A stretch of DNA of 64,000 bases from Portunus trituberculatus (GCF_017591435.1 NC_059303.1:5760360-5824359); one strand, 5' to 3'; positions 9,212 to 24,371 are shown, counted from the stretch's first letter. Notes: a model not told the origin generated them from the sequence alone. Numbers and translations: made by a program.

Positions 9212-11104
9212 CACTCCTCAAGGCTTGGCACAAACCACTTAGGCGGCAGGAAAACAGCCTCGGGAAAACAGACTCGCGGTATGTTAAAGGTTCTGGGCCA
9301 TAGATTATAAAAAATAGTGGTGGAAATGGCGAGAGGATTGAAGAGCTTCGATTCTCACGGAGAGAGATGGAGGAGAGGGAAGGAAAGTCGGGGAAATAAG
9401 AGGGGTGGGAGAAAGGTGAATGGGAGAGAATAGAATATAAGATAAGAGAAAGGAGAGAACACACAACTTTAGTTAACAAGAAAAGGCTGATTTGATTTAA
9501 GAAGTTAAGGTGAAGTTTGCTGATTTAAGGTGTAGAAACAATAAGCTTTACTAAGACTGCATTCACCAAAAGAGCGCAACAGAATTCTTATTACTGATAG
9601 CGAGAAAAAAAAAAAAACTTCTATCCCTTGTTGTTATCGCTGATGTCATGCACCACCTCCACAACACAAGGTCAACCTCTTGACCTGCCTTGACTTGCAC
9701 GTTCCAGGCCTAAGCGATGATGACGTCCGCTATAATGACCGTGGCAGCCTTTACTGTCACGACCTGGGCGGCGGCAGGCGAGCAAAACACTGGCCGTATT
9801 TCATATTTTCCCAGAAGGCGAGGCGACACACTGACGCAGGCGGAACAACACTATTTTGTGCCTTAACACCCTCACACAAAATTCATAAAGTAATGCTGCT
9901 GAAGAAAAGAAAAAAAAGAACATGAATAATTCCTTCATATATTTTTCGTAGTGGTGTGGAAATGAGGGTCTGCGGCAAGGGAAAAATGAATCGTGACGGG
10001 AAGATGTTATTACGTATCTTTTGGACCAAGAAGCGCCACCGACAACCGATTTACTCCTGCAGCAGCGACACACGAGCGGGACTGCAGCCTTGGCCGTCCC
10101 GCGCTGACAGCAACGACCCACAGCCAAGCCAGTAAGCCGAGGACAAAAAGACCCACACGTCCCGCTGGCCTCGCTTCAGGAATTCTCCAGACCAAAGGAA
10201 GCAAAGGAACAGTTAGCGGCAGTCACTGGGTGCACCGAGAGACCAGACTGGACAGGGATGTGACCCGCATATCGTAGACGCCGCAATTTTGGAGAGTGGC
10301 GGGTCTCACGTGTAAAATTCATGGTGGCATTTCGAGGTTGCGAGATGGGAGACGCGACGTGCTGACGTGGTTCCTCAGACAGTCTTTTTCTCCCTCCCTC
10401 ATCCCCTGCCTGTCTTCCCTTCCCACAGTCCCCGTCCACCCCTCACCCGCACGTGGTGTTTCATTATCAGCAAAACCTCCGATAACAGATCGATGGACGA
10501 ATGCAAACACTCGTTAGGCTGAGTAATGGACGGCTGAGTGATGGCTGGATAACAAGGGCAGCTGGAAAGACCGGCAGCTTCACCGCCGCACGATTTCCAG
10601 GGACGTAAAGCGGACAATAAACAGGTAAAGCTTGGGGCAGGACCGAACCAAACATGTAGGTAGTTGTGATAACAATTCCCCATGACAGAAACATTTTGCA
10701 CTACAAGTTCTACCGAAAGAGTTTATTCCGCCTCGAGGCTATTCCGCCGAAATTCCACTTTACAGTAAACTTGAGAGGATATCACAACCAACAGTAAATA
10801 TGGACGAGAGACACGCACCTGATAGCCTCTGGGAACACCTCTGTCGCTCCCATTCTCCCTCTCCTCGCCACCCTTCGGCCCGCCCGCCTCACTGACTCCT
10901 ACGAATGTTCTCAAGCGTAACTCCACCTCACTAAAAGTATGGTAATCGCTAGAAATGAGCGAGGAGAGGAAGGCTAAGCGTGAGGAGAAGGGAAAGCGAG
11001 ACAGTGTTGAGAAGGAGAGAGGGAGAAGCAGCAGCGAGAGGGTTCAGGGAAAATAAAGACGACGGTAAGAGGGTCGACATTCAGAGGAAATGTTTGTAGC
11101 TGCC
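9212..11104. other. unique sequence, 1.9 kb without SSR
   Basis: One of the longer SSR-free stretches. Overlapping short open frames exist on both strands at 9.68-10.7 kb, but none has a recognisable motif or consistent splice edges. Confidence 0.45.
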
Positions 11105-11600
<496 letters not shown>

Positions 11601-12237
11601 ATCCCTTCAACACAGCTGGTGGACCTCCTTGTCGCACACTTTATTACCAACCAACTACGCCTTTAGAGGGGAGCCGCAGATACCAGCCAGGACAACAGTG
11701 CCATCTGGCGATACACTAAGATAGCCAAACAGGGAAGAGCCGTCGAAACCCACAACAGGAACCTTATACAGCCAGAAAGTCCATAGTCAATCACACGTCG
11801 AGGCATCAATCTTAGTACCTTCCTCTCCTCGTAACAACAGAGCAGTCGTTTTAATTACATGCAAACGAGGGAAGTCCAGAGAATTACTTGGCAAGGGGAA
11901 AACTCACGTAAATTGAAAGGGCGGCTGTAGCGGGAGGAGGTTCAAGTAGTGATAACAACATAACAACTGTGATTCTTGGGTTTATCATCTGCCACGACAC
12001 TACGCAGCCGCCATCAAGCCACGGGTGAAATGTTGTGACCCCACGAGAGAGGAGGTGGAAGAGTGGAGGGATGAATGGAGAGATTGAGGGAGGACCGAAT
12101 GGAGGAATGAGTGGACGCCTGAATGTAGAGATGGATCGACTGGTGGAGGGATGGGTTGAAAATTGAAAGAAGATAAGGAGAAATGGAACGAAGAAATAGG
12201 AAACGTAAAGAGGAAAGGAGAGAATAAATAAAGAAAT

Positions 12238-12242
<5 letters not shown>
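11601..12242. other. unique sequence, nothing recognised
   Basis: Purine-leaning from 12.04 kb; no gene or element recognised. Confidence 0.45.

Positions 12243-12288
<46 letters not shown>
12243..12288 (+). repeat. (GA)n microsatellite
   Basis: About 23 GA units; left arm of an inverted pair with the CT tract 50 bases downstream. Confidence 0.97.
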
Positions 12289-12290
<2 letters not shown>

Positions 12291-12336
12291 TTTGGAGATG
12301 TTGTTATACTGTCAGGAATGATTTTTGCAGCTTGGC

Positions 12337-12338
<2 letters not shown>

Positions 12339-12391
<53 letters not shown>
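12339..12391 (+). repeat. (CT)n microsatellite
   Basis: About 26 CT units; right arm of the inverted pair. Confidence 0.97.
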
Positions 12392-12393
<2 letters not shown>

Positions 12394-12736
12394 CATGGCG
12401 AGATCCTCCTTGCCGCTTTACGATCAAACTCCCAAGAAGAATCACAGTATATCTTTAAAGGCCTCTCGATTTCTACTTTGCGTTGGATTACTTTATGTGA
12501 CAAGCGAAAACTTCCGAACCGGGAACTCAAATCTTCGAAAAGGAGGCAAAAGTTGGTGGTGGAGTTTTAATCTTCGTCCCTTATCTATCTGGTTCCTCTC
12601 TCTCCTCTCATTCCCCACCCCAGAACTTATCTTTTTCATTTCTTATCTGATATCCATATTAAGTGTCATTTTTTTATTCGCATATCTGAAATGTGTTTTT
12701 TTTTCATCTTTTATGCATCGTCTCATATTCATTTAT

Positions 12737-12742
<6 letters not shown>
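12392..12742. other. unique sequence, nothing recognised
   Basis: T-rich toward its end; open frames here borrow length from the flanking CT tracts. Confidence 0.45.

Positions 12743-12772
<30 letters not shown>
12743..12772 (+). repeat. (CT)n microsatellite
   Basis: 15 CT units. Confidence 0.96.
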
Positions 12773-12774
<2 letters not shown>

Positions 12775-13362
12775 CTCATGGTTTCTCACTTGATATCATT
12801 GAAACTCCGCCTCATGGACCATCCCACCCTCCCTCCTTCCCTCCTCAACACACCCTTCCCTTCAGACTCCCTCGTGAAGACGGTGTGTAGCGCCAGTGCC
12901 TTATTTTCTACCTCCAGCCGGGCGTGTAATCTGTGATCATACCTGGAAAATTACTTCAACAAGTTTTAAACGGATCACTCGTCGCATGGGAAGAGGGAGG
13001 AGAGGAGGAGAGGGAGAGAAAACAAGGAGAGAGTGCAGAGGCGTCTTCATATCAGTAAAAAAGACACTAAGGAAGTCAACTTTTCAATTCTTCACCTTGC
13101 TAATGATAAAAAAATAAAGGGTACTTAGGTGGTCTTAGAAATCCAGCTGTTCACTATTCCAAGCAGGGACATTACGGTGCATAGAAGGAAAAGGCAAGGC
13201 AGTAAAGACACTTAATAGGTACTTACGCCGTGCCAAAGGTGCGTGTGGGGTTGTTAACAAGGACAAGGCAGAGGCGACACATACCTGCAGGAGAGAAAAG
13301 AAAATTAGATACACGGTCATAACATTAAGATTTCATGTACGGATAGGGAGAATGAGAGCGAG

Positions 13363-13365
<3 letters not shown>
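12773..13365. other. unique sequence, nothing recognised
   Basis: No supported feature. Confidence 0.45.

Positions 13366-13425
<60 letters not shown>
13366..13425 (+). repeat. (GA)n microsatellite
   Basis: 30 GA units preceded by GAGAGCGAGAGC imperfect units. Confidence 0.97.
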
Positions 13426-13429
<4 letters not shown>

Positions 13430-14237
13430 CTAAGCCCTCCATAAATAAAAGGGAAAACCACACACAATACAATAAACAAAGTACAAGTTACCTTTCTCAT
13501 CCCTCTTCCGAGCACAGGTAAAAATAGGCAGGAAACACAGCCAATATTCTGGAAACAAGTAGTGAACGTGCAGAGGAAACCAAGTGACCTTTAGAGAGAC
13601 CTTGTTTTCCAGCCCATAACTTTCCTCAACCTTATAGACCGACTTATGACCATAGAAGGCAGACAAAGGACGTAAGACTCAACGATAAGTATATTTCACG
13701 GTGATTTTCCGCCCGTCCGTGGGGAATGAAAGGTGATGATTAGTGTGTGGAATATTGCAGGTCATTGTGCTCATATAAGTGAAGCGTTTGCCAGAGTTGA
13801 TTTAACCACTTCATACCAACATGCAACAATAGACAACAATAAACTAAACTAAACTGAAGAAAAAAAAAACTTGTATATAATCTCTAAAAATACGTACAGT
13901 ACATGGAGACATAAGGCATCAGATAACAATATTTCTCAGTATCTATAGTGTGATGTTCAAGAAAAAAAGATAGTGTATTTAATCCTTTTACAAGCATCAG
14001 AAAATAAAATCAACTAAAAGAATATATTCTCTACTGTGTACACGTTATATTTATAATTGAAAGGCAAAAATATGTTTCAGAAAAATTTGTGATTAACCGT
14101 TTTTCTGCAATGAATGTCTTGGTATGACTGTAATTAATTATTTAGATCAACATCACGACGAAGAAAAAAAAAAGTTAATTTAATCTTGGACAAGTTACAG
14201 ACGCACATTTTTTTTTTTTAAGATTGTAATATCAAAA

Positions 14238-14240
<3 letters not shown>
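13426..14240. other. unique, AT-rich toward the end
   Basis: Ordinary unique DNA, AT-rich from about 13.8 kb, with short A and T runs. No gene seen. Confidence 0.45.

Positions 14241-14328
<88 letters not shown>
14241..14328 (+). repeat. (CT)44 microsatellite followed by AG
   Basis: 44 uninterrupted CT units that run directly into AGCTTG, giving a CAG at the end of an 88-base polypyrimidine tract. This matches a 3' splice site by sequence, but no supported exon follows. Confidence 0.97.
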
Positions 14329-14331
<3 letters not shown>

Positions 14332-14642
14332 TTGCCAATAGCAAACACATCCCGGTCGTCCTTCATCTGTCTAGGCAAGTTAATTCCATTTCACAACTTA
14401 GAGAGAATCCAAGTATTTCTGTCTGGCTGCAATGCAAAGAGAGACTCGTAGACAGACAAGACAGACAAGACATACAGCCAGACAGGCACGCGTCTTCGAG
14501 TCTGTGTTCACTGTCGTCTCTTTGTTCCGCTTCACATGTAAATAAGATCAATTTGTCCTTCTTTGCAGGAATGCCTTCGTCTCCTGCTCTCTCGTGAAGC
14601 TGACAGCCCTTAGTGGTGGTGCTTTGTGAGGAGGAGGACGTT
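14329..14642. other. unique sequence, nothing recognised
   Basis: Short GACAGACAAGA-type tandem words near 14450-14480; otherwise nothing. Confidence 0.45.
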
Positions 14643-16497
<1,855 letters not shown>

Positions 16498-16531
16498 TCC
16501 TCCTCCTCCTCCTCCTCCTCCTCCTCCTCCA
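16498..16531 (+). repeat. (CTC)n trinucleotide repeat
   Basis: About 11 CTC triplets. Confidence 0.94.
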
Positions 16532-16620
16532 TCCTCTTCCATTCCCTCTCACCTCCTGCCATTTTTATCACTAAGTTTTCATCAGCACGCATTAGCTTCC
16601 ATCATCTCTTTCCTCCCTTC

Positions 16621-16622
<2 letters not shown>

Positions 16623-16695
<73 letters not shown>
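16623..16695 (+). repeat. (GT)n microsatellite
   Basis: About 36 GT units. Confidence 0.97.
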
Positions 16696-16698
<3 letters not shown>

Positions 16699-16814
16699 TC
16701 TTTTTCTGTTAGGATTTTAAAGTTATTATCTTTTTTATTTGATTTTATTTGTGGATTTTGGTCGCGTTTATAATTGAGTGCCTTTGTGTACCCGTGCACT
16801 TTTAAATTGTATGA

Positions 16815-17254
<440 letters not shown>

Positions 17255-17630
17255 CTTAAAAATCCCATTAACTCTTATTATTCAACTTTTACTAAAACAA
17301 TATCGTCATTTGAAAATTACATCAACTGGAACTGTAGCTCACTGAAAGTAGTCAATTGTCAGTGGAATCTTAAAAATTCCTTGGAAAATCATCAATTCAC
17401 TACAAGTCATTAAATATATTCAACTATTAACAAAAAAAGATTATATCCTATTAATTTCCATCCCACCAAGCTAAAAGTAGTTAAATATCACCAAAATAAT
17501 ATTAAATCTCTTTGAAAATCTTGAGAATTTACATTTAGCAACAAAAATATACTTAACTATTACTAAAACAATGAAGATATCCTTGAAAATCCCATTAACT
17601 TCCACTGAAACCTTAAAAGCAGTCAGGATA
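17255..17630 (+). repeat. decayed AT-rich tandem repeat
   Basis: Diverged copies of TGAAAATCCCATTAACTTCC occur near 17256, 17302, 17384, 17440, 17510 and 17582, spaced about 46-82 bases, with ACTAAAACAAT and TTAAAAGTAGTC recurring between them. The last unit resembles the interior of the MITE at 46.1 kb, so this may be an expanded, decayed derivative of that family. Confidence 0.55.
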
Positions 17631-17875
17631 CGATAATAATACATTTAGGAACACACACTCCTATCTCCTGTGCTGCCTCTTGATCCTCGACGACGCCCAC
17701 AGAATCAATCTATTTCCCTTCATAATCACGAGCCATTGGTCACCCGTCGTACCCTGACCATGCCGAACTTTACGCCCCCTGCACCTCATCAGTACCATTT
17801 ATCTTCCTCTCTCATTCAGATACGCCCATCGCCGATTACACCCACACCCTCCTTCATTACATCTCCACCTATACT
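17631..17875. other. unique or first decayed repeat unit
   Basis: CCATGCCGAACTTTACGCC near 17759 may be a distant copy of the unit of the array that follows; otherwise nothing. Confidence 0.3.
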
Positions 17876-18190
17876 TAATCATGGAAAGGCACACATATCT
17901 AACTTTTATGATCATTTAGTCACCTCTTCTATTTACTCATAAGTATCTAATGTCCTTCTTCTATTTCCTTAGTGATTAATGTTACCAGAATTTCAAGGTT
18001 ATATTTCTAATGGAAAGCTACACATGCATTTGTTTACCATTTTTATCTAAGAGTAAACTCACGTCTTTTAATTACTAGCAAGTTTATCACACCCCATTTT
18101 TTCCCTTCCTCAATGACTATAGTTACGTAAGTTTAACGTGTATGCTTCTAATGCAAAGGTACACTAGTCTCCTTACCTTCATATCTACAG
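17876..18190 (+). repeat. decayed tandem repeat, unit about 130-140 bp
   Basis: The phrase CTAATGGAAAGGTACACA recurs at about 17876, 18006 and 18147 with mutations. The word starting at ATG is spaced 129 and then 141 bases, and other similar words (TACTCA, TTACC, TATCTA) lie between. Two full and one partial unit. Confidence 0.6.
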
Positions 18191-20177
18191 GTACACTCAC
18201 CTCTCCCATTCACTTAGATATCTCACGCCCTCCCTCTCCCCTCTCTACAGTCAGACACCTCTCCTTTCTCTTCCCCGTACAGGTATGGCATTTGCTACAG
18301 TCAAACCCACCTATCACCCTCCAAAAACAGCTGTACCTGTCCTTCTCCCCCTCCAAACGTCCCCCTCCACAACATTCGCTCGTGTCTGGAGAGCTTTTAG
18401 CGACCCATAACCATTCCCGTCCCGCTTCCCCACCCTCAGTCCTCTTTACCCCTTCCTGTAACAGCTCTCCCACCCTCCTGTCGGGCACCAGTTTGCGTTC
18501 CGGCCAATTAGCGAGCAGTATCGTCTGTCTCAGTTTTGTAGGTTGTCAGCTCTTGTTTACAGGAAGCCAAAGCCGCCTCTCACCATCGGTTAAATTGGGC
18601 TTTTGGCGGCGAGCGGGCGCGTACGGGTCCACCGGCTTGGTAGTGTAATAAACTTTTTGTTGTATATATAATCTCAGCCCGAGTGATCCCTTTGATATCG
18701 CCATGCTGCGCCGCTGTTTGTGTCAGGCGCTAACCAGGGCGAATGTGTTTTAACTGGACTATTTGGGAGGGGATGCGAGAGAGTCGGTCTGGCGTAACGC
18801 GGTCCATACACAGGCTTTTGGAAATCCGTACCTACATATCTGTCATTAGTCTGTGTACGTTCGGCTGAAATATGTCTGTCATCTGTCTGTCATCCCTGTA
18901 ATTACGTTTGAATACCAGCAGGTGGGGCTGATCGTCAGTGGCCTGCGTTGACGCACTGCTTCCCGCTTAGCTTGAAACGGGAGATCAGATAAACCCTCCT
19001 CCGTGAATTGTTCTGTTCACAGCTTCATATTTGCATAACATATTTATTTTTGCCTTTAAAAAGGAATCTCGAAATTAATAGAGAGAGGGACATTTCATGC
19101 ACGTAAAAGACATTTGGAAATTCCTGCTATATTATACGACTCTGGTGCATGAATGAATATGAATGAATATGTTTCACCTCGTCGCTTTCACCAGCACCGG
19201 GAAAGCGAGGCCTTCTCTCAGGACACGCCTGGCCAACACAGCCTCTGGGATGCACTGACGCAGAACTGCCCGGCTAGCCTCTGTTTACTCTCCTATTTGC
19301 TGCAACACAAAGGGGAATAGCAACAAAGGAAAGGGAAAATCAACGTGAATGGGTCTGGGGCGAAAGGCAGCAAGACGGGGTATGCTGGCGGGAGTCTGAT
19401 GATGATACACTTCTGAGAGACACTGTGTTCTGGACCTGCGTCACTTTCCTCCTCCCATTTATGCTTCCAGGGCCACAGCGACAGTCATTGTAAGGCGCCA
19501 GGACGCGTGTCACCTCGCCCACTTAACACACACCAGCCACGGCCACTCCTCGCCCTCCTCCCTTGCCTCCTGCCGCCCCGCCCTTCACCACCACTTCCTA
19601 TGAGCCGCTTGAGAAACATAAGATCACCCTGACACTTCCCCGCCAGCAGGTCGCCGCCCACCTAACAACCCCAGAAGGAGCTGCTCATAACAACCTCCAG
19701 CACGCAGCCACGCAATAACTCACATGGCTGAGCAAGGGAGCCACTAGAATAAATCAACAATAAAATGTATCTCCTTTTTTTTTTTCCATCTCATCAACTG
19801 CCAGGGAACTATAGTTTGGCTTTCATCACCCTCTCCTCCTTGCCTCCCTCCCACAGCAGGCTGAACTCATTACGCCCATTTACATGCTCACAGCGCGCCA
19901 GAGCATGCACTTCGCCCATCCCCAAGCTCGTGGTCCCCAATTAGCATGGCCTTCAGTAACAGGGCATGTTCACCTATTTGTACAGACCTGCGTTGCCTCC
20001 TCGCTCGCCTCGCCATTCCACGCAGCACAGCACCACACCAATTGCTTCCACCGCCTCGCCGGGTTTTAATATTCTTTGTCTAGGGAGTGTGTTGGGCCAT
20101 AACGCCGAGTTTTTGGCGAGGTCAGTGTTACATGAGTGAGACGCCAATGGGAAACAACGGACAAGCCACGCCCACAA

Positions 20178-20183
<6 letters not shown>
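18191..20183. other. unique sequence, 2 kb without SSR
   Basis: A 168-residue frame at 18142-18648 starts inside the preceding tandem array and is not recognised. CACCGGGAAAGCGAGGCC at about 19195-19212 is shared with the SINE body at 14757-14774. A duplicated ATGAATGAAT word lies near 19150. No gene supported. Confidence 0.45.

Positions 20184-20231
<48 letters not shown>
20184..20231 (+). repeat. (CT)n microsatellite
   Basis: About 24 CT units. Confidence 0.97.
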
Positions 20232-20232
<1 letters not shown>

Positions 20233-20999
20233 GCCACGCCCTTTACCCACGCCTACACGCCTTCCCACGCCCTCCAGGACCAAGAGACACACAACAACCT
20301 CCTTTCGTAGCGTCTCCCAGGGCCAGGCTTAAGTTGCTTTCCTTCCTCTCTTCCTTCCCCGCTTCCTGACCTTAGCCGCTCCCTCCTCTCCCTCTCTCTT
20401 TCTCTCCCTCCCTTTCCCTCTCATCTCTGAAATGCAAGTTATTCCTCACCCTCGATCCCTCTCCCTCACTCTAATTTTCCTCACCCTCTGCTTATTGCAC
20501 TTTCATTCTCTTCCTCCCTCTCAATATTAACTCTCGACCTAAACTCCTCTCCTCCTCTTCTTCTCTCCTCTCCTCTTCACTTCTTCTTCTCCTCAGCCAC
20601 ACCTGCCTCGCTTTAATTTCTCTTCTCCCTTATTACGAATGCTCAAATTCATCCAATTCTCTTTTCGACTTCTTTTATTCCTGTTTTTGTCCCCCTTAGT
20701 TCAAAAATCCCGTATGTTTCCAATTAAGTCCAGGCTCATATATTTTTTCTCCCTGCAGTTCTTGTTTTCTTTCTCATCCTCATGCGTAATCACTTTTAAT
20801 TCTAGTCTTCACTCATTCTCTTCCACCCCCGACAAATCCGCAGCCTCACTGTCACTCACACTATAATTTCACAAACCCCAAAACACTGCTGGCATTATCT
20901 CATCATCTATCTAATTTCACAGCTCTGTCTTCCTCTCACACTCCGCATCCCTCCCCTGCCTCACAGCTACACCCTGGAATAAGTCTCTTTCACACGCCC
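20232..20999. other. pyrimidine-rich unique sequence
   Basis: CTCCCTCTC-type DNA; may contain more decayed units of the array downstream, but I cannot align them. Confidence 0.4.
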
Positions 21000-21425
21000 C
21001 TTAACTTCATAATCGTCCCTCATTCGCTGGTATTCTGTCTTTATGCATTCCACAGACTTCCCTGTCTTTACCTCCCTCCTTTATTGTCATTCCTTATTCC
21101 ACATATCTTTTCTTACTATCTTCCTCACTGGCGCCATTTTTTGCAGGTTCTTTCTTTCCCGTTTACTCTAAATCACACGAACACTCCTTCACTATCATCT
21201 CTTCCATCTTGTATATCTAATTCACAGACATCTCCTTCACTATCTTCATCACTGACGTCATTACTGCAGCTATTTATTTTCCATTCACTTTAATATCACT
21301 CGCACAATTACTCCTTCTCTTTCGTCTCCATTCTTCACTATTATCCACAGGCTTCATTCACTATCTTCCTCACTAACACTGCTACTCCATCTTTTTCCCC
21401 GTTCACTAAAACACACAGAACTCTT
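21000..21425 (+). repeat. decayed tandem repeat, unit about 122 bp
   Basis: CACTATCTTCCTCACTG recurs at 21115, 21238 and 21359 (spacings 123 and 121), each preceded by a TTCACAGACATCTCC-like segment and followed by CCATTCACTTTAAATCACAC-like DNA. A further partial unit may begin near 21049 (TTCCACAGACTTCC). Confidence 0.72.
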
Positions 21426-22094
21426 ACCATGAATCTATTATACCCCAACACTCCTCAGCTCGCCCATGTTCCCGTCCCCGATTTTGAATAGGACAAGAAT
21501 TAACCGTCTATGAACCACCTACGAGGATCTTTCGAGTGTCCTCCTCTCCCTCAGGTACCGTAATGATGTAAGGCAGGCGCGGCGTACCTGTTCTCGAGTG
21601 TATATATTCTGCATAATTTACAATGGAAATCCTAAGGCAATATTATTCTCTTTTTGTCCGTTGGTTCTTTCCCCGAGTTTCTGAAAGCTCCGAGCGACGC
21701 AAGTCCAAACAAAGAATTCCTAAGACAATGAGGACTGAAGGAATGGAAAACAAGGAATTAAGGAAGGATGGATGAAGGAGGAAAGACATAACAAACAGGA
21801 AAATACACCGGGGTAAGAGAGAGAAAGAGAGACGCAAGATAAACACAGATACACAAAAGACAATGGAGACTTAAGAAAAGAAAGGAGAAAGGAGGGAATT
21901 AATGAGGATGAAGGAGGGAAGATAGAAGCAACAGGAAAAGCACAAAGCAAAGCAGACACAAGCTTAAGAGAAAATGAAAAACAAGTGAATTAAGGAGAGA
22001 AAGGAAGGGAGGCAGAGACGGGCGAAGAAAAGAGAAGGGGAGGGAGAGAGGGGGAGGAGAACAGTGGGAATCAAGAAGAGGAGGGAAATAAATG

Positions 22095-22095
<1 letters not shown>
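21426..22095. other. unique, then purine-rich
   Basis: Purine-rich from about 21.72 kb to 22.08 kb with loosely repeated AAGGAGGGA words. No gene seen. Confidence 0.45.

Positions 22096-22128
<33 letters not shown>
22096..22128 (+). repeat. (CA)n microsatellite
   Basis: About 16 CA units. Confidence 0.96.
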
Positions 22129-22130
<2 letters not shown>

Positions 22131-22224
22131 CCGAGACGTGCACCTTCCCAGCGGCGCCTCAAGTAACGCCGCCACCAGGAAAATGCTCACCTGATTAAAA
22201 TTTTTCGTACGGTTTACTCACCTG

Positions 22225-22227
<3 letters not shown>

Positions 22228-22291
<64 letters not shown>
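22228..22291 (+). repeat. (CT)n microsatellite
   Basis: 32 CT units, then TTCTCTTTCT. Confidence 0.97.
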
Positions 22292-22297
<6 letters not shown>

Positions 22298-22342
22298 TCT
22301 CTTTCTAACATTTTTCCTTTAAAGTTATGCATATGCGTGCTC

Positions 22343-22344
<2 letters not shown>

Positions 22345-22405
<61 letters not shown>
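22345..22405 (+). repeat. (GT)n microsatellite
   Basis: About 30 GT units; inverted relative to the CA tract at 22096. Confidence 0.97.
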
Positions 22406-23164
<759 letters not shown>

Positions 23165-23266
23165 CTGTAGAAAGTTGAGTTGCAATCACGAAAAAAAAAA
23201 AAAAAACATGCATACATATTCTTCTCCCTCCTGCGAGAGTGTAAGCGAAGCGAGGGGGACGGAAAG

Positions 23267-23269
<3 letters not shown>

Positions 23270-23339
<70 letters not shown>
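23270..23339 (+). repeat. (GA)n microsatellite
   Basis: 35 GA units. Confidence 0.97.
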
Positions 23340-23343
<4 letters not shown>

Positions 23344-23630
23344 TGGGAAGGGAGACGTGGGAAAGAAATACTGACCAGGAAAACAAGATCAAGTACAATA
23401 CATGAGACAAGAGAGAAGGAAAGATCGCAGCTGAGACAAACCTTACGTAACTTGAGATTTTACTATCCGATTTACCGCACCACAGGGATCATATGGCGCC
23501 GTGTGTGTAGAAATCAGAGTTATAAGATGCCAAATGTGTCAAACCCCAAATAAAATAACATGAAGGTAATTTATTCATTTCATTGTAGTATTTATAAATT
23601 TGCAACAATACAGGCACAACGGAAGGTGTT
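23340..23630. other. unique sequence, nothing recognised
   Basis: No feature seen up to the transposon insertion. Confidence 0.45.
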
Positions 23631-23634
23631 TTAA

Positions 23635-23867
23635 CCCTTTAAGTACCATGACGCATTTCCATATTCATTCTACTTACTATATGGTGATTTTATACAGCTT
23701 CAGAAACTTGTGTGGGGATTGAAATAGTGAAGACTTTGGCCATTAATCTTCTGGCTTCCATAGGCCCTAATGCCCATAAACCCTAATGTCCATAGACTCT
23801 AATGTCAATAAAATGGTCAAATTGTACACTAATCTGAAGGTAAAATTGCGTCCCGGTACAGAAGGGG
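23635..23867. mobile_element. piggyBac-like MITE, 233 bp
   Basis: Left end CCCTTTAAGTACCATGACGC and right end (reverse complement) CCCCTTCTGTACCGGGACGC form inverted termini matching at 18 of the first 24 positions. Both sides carry TTAA (23631-23634 and 23868-23871). A TTAA target and CCC/GGG termini are the hallmarks of piggyBac-type elements. There is no room for a transposase, so it is a non-autonomous MITE. Its interior has a threefold 16-base tandem word (CTAATG at 23767, 23783 and 23799). I recognise this as a familiar type of decapod repeat, but the superfamily call is inference from the ends. Confidence 0.8.
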
Positions 23868-23871
23868 TTAA

Positions 23872-24179
23872 TACGAATCTACAGTAATCAAGAGATGGTT
23901 TAAAAGAGCGTTCCATCATTTAGCGGTAGAATGAAAGAAGGTATGTCGAAGTGGCTTGTGATTGGTGAAAGACGTACCAAATAACAGGGAAGGGATGAAA
24001 GGAGAGGGTTGCATGACAGGTAAATATTGAAGAGTGAAGGGCGAATTAATTAACGACACCAAATCTGAAAATTAATAAAATATGGATAATAAGAAATGTT
24101 AAAAAATGAATAAATAGAAATGTACTAATTAATCTGTAAAAATAATAAATTAAAAGAAAATGGTAAAAAAAAATCGTAT

Positions 24180-24182
<3 letters not shown>
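23872..24182. other. AT-rich unique sequence
   Basis: Becomes AT-rich from 24.05 kb; no gene seen. Confidence 0.45.

Positions 24183-24231
<49 letters not shown>
24183..24231 (+). repeat. (GA)n microsatellite
   Basis: 24 GA units. Confidence 0.97.
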
Positions 24232-24234
<3 letters not shown>

Positions 24235-24369
24235 TGGTGACGATAAATCCTGGGACGCAGACGGAGATGGCGGGCAAGAGTGATAAGTTGAGAGTGACGC
24301 TCGCAGTGTGACGGGGCAAGTGTGAGGTCACGTGAAGGGGTCATGGTGTGGGAGATGAGGGGCGGGGCG

Positions 24370-24371
<2 letters not shown>

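Noticed and set aside
21000..21425. CRISPR-like spacing of repeated words
   Set aside because: Units are diverged throughout, without conserved repeats between unique spacers, and the genome is eukaryotic; it is a tandem duplication.
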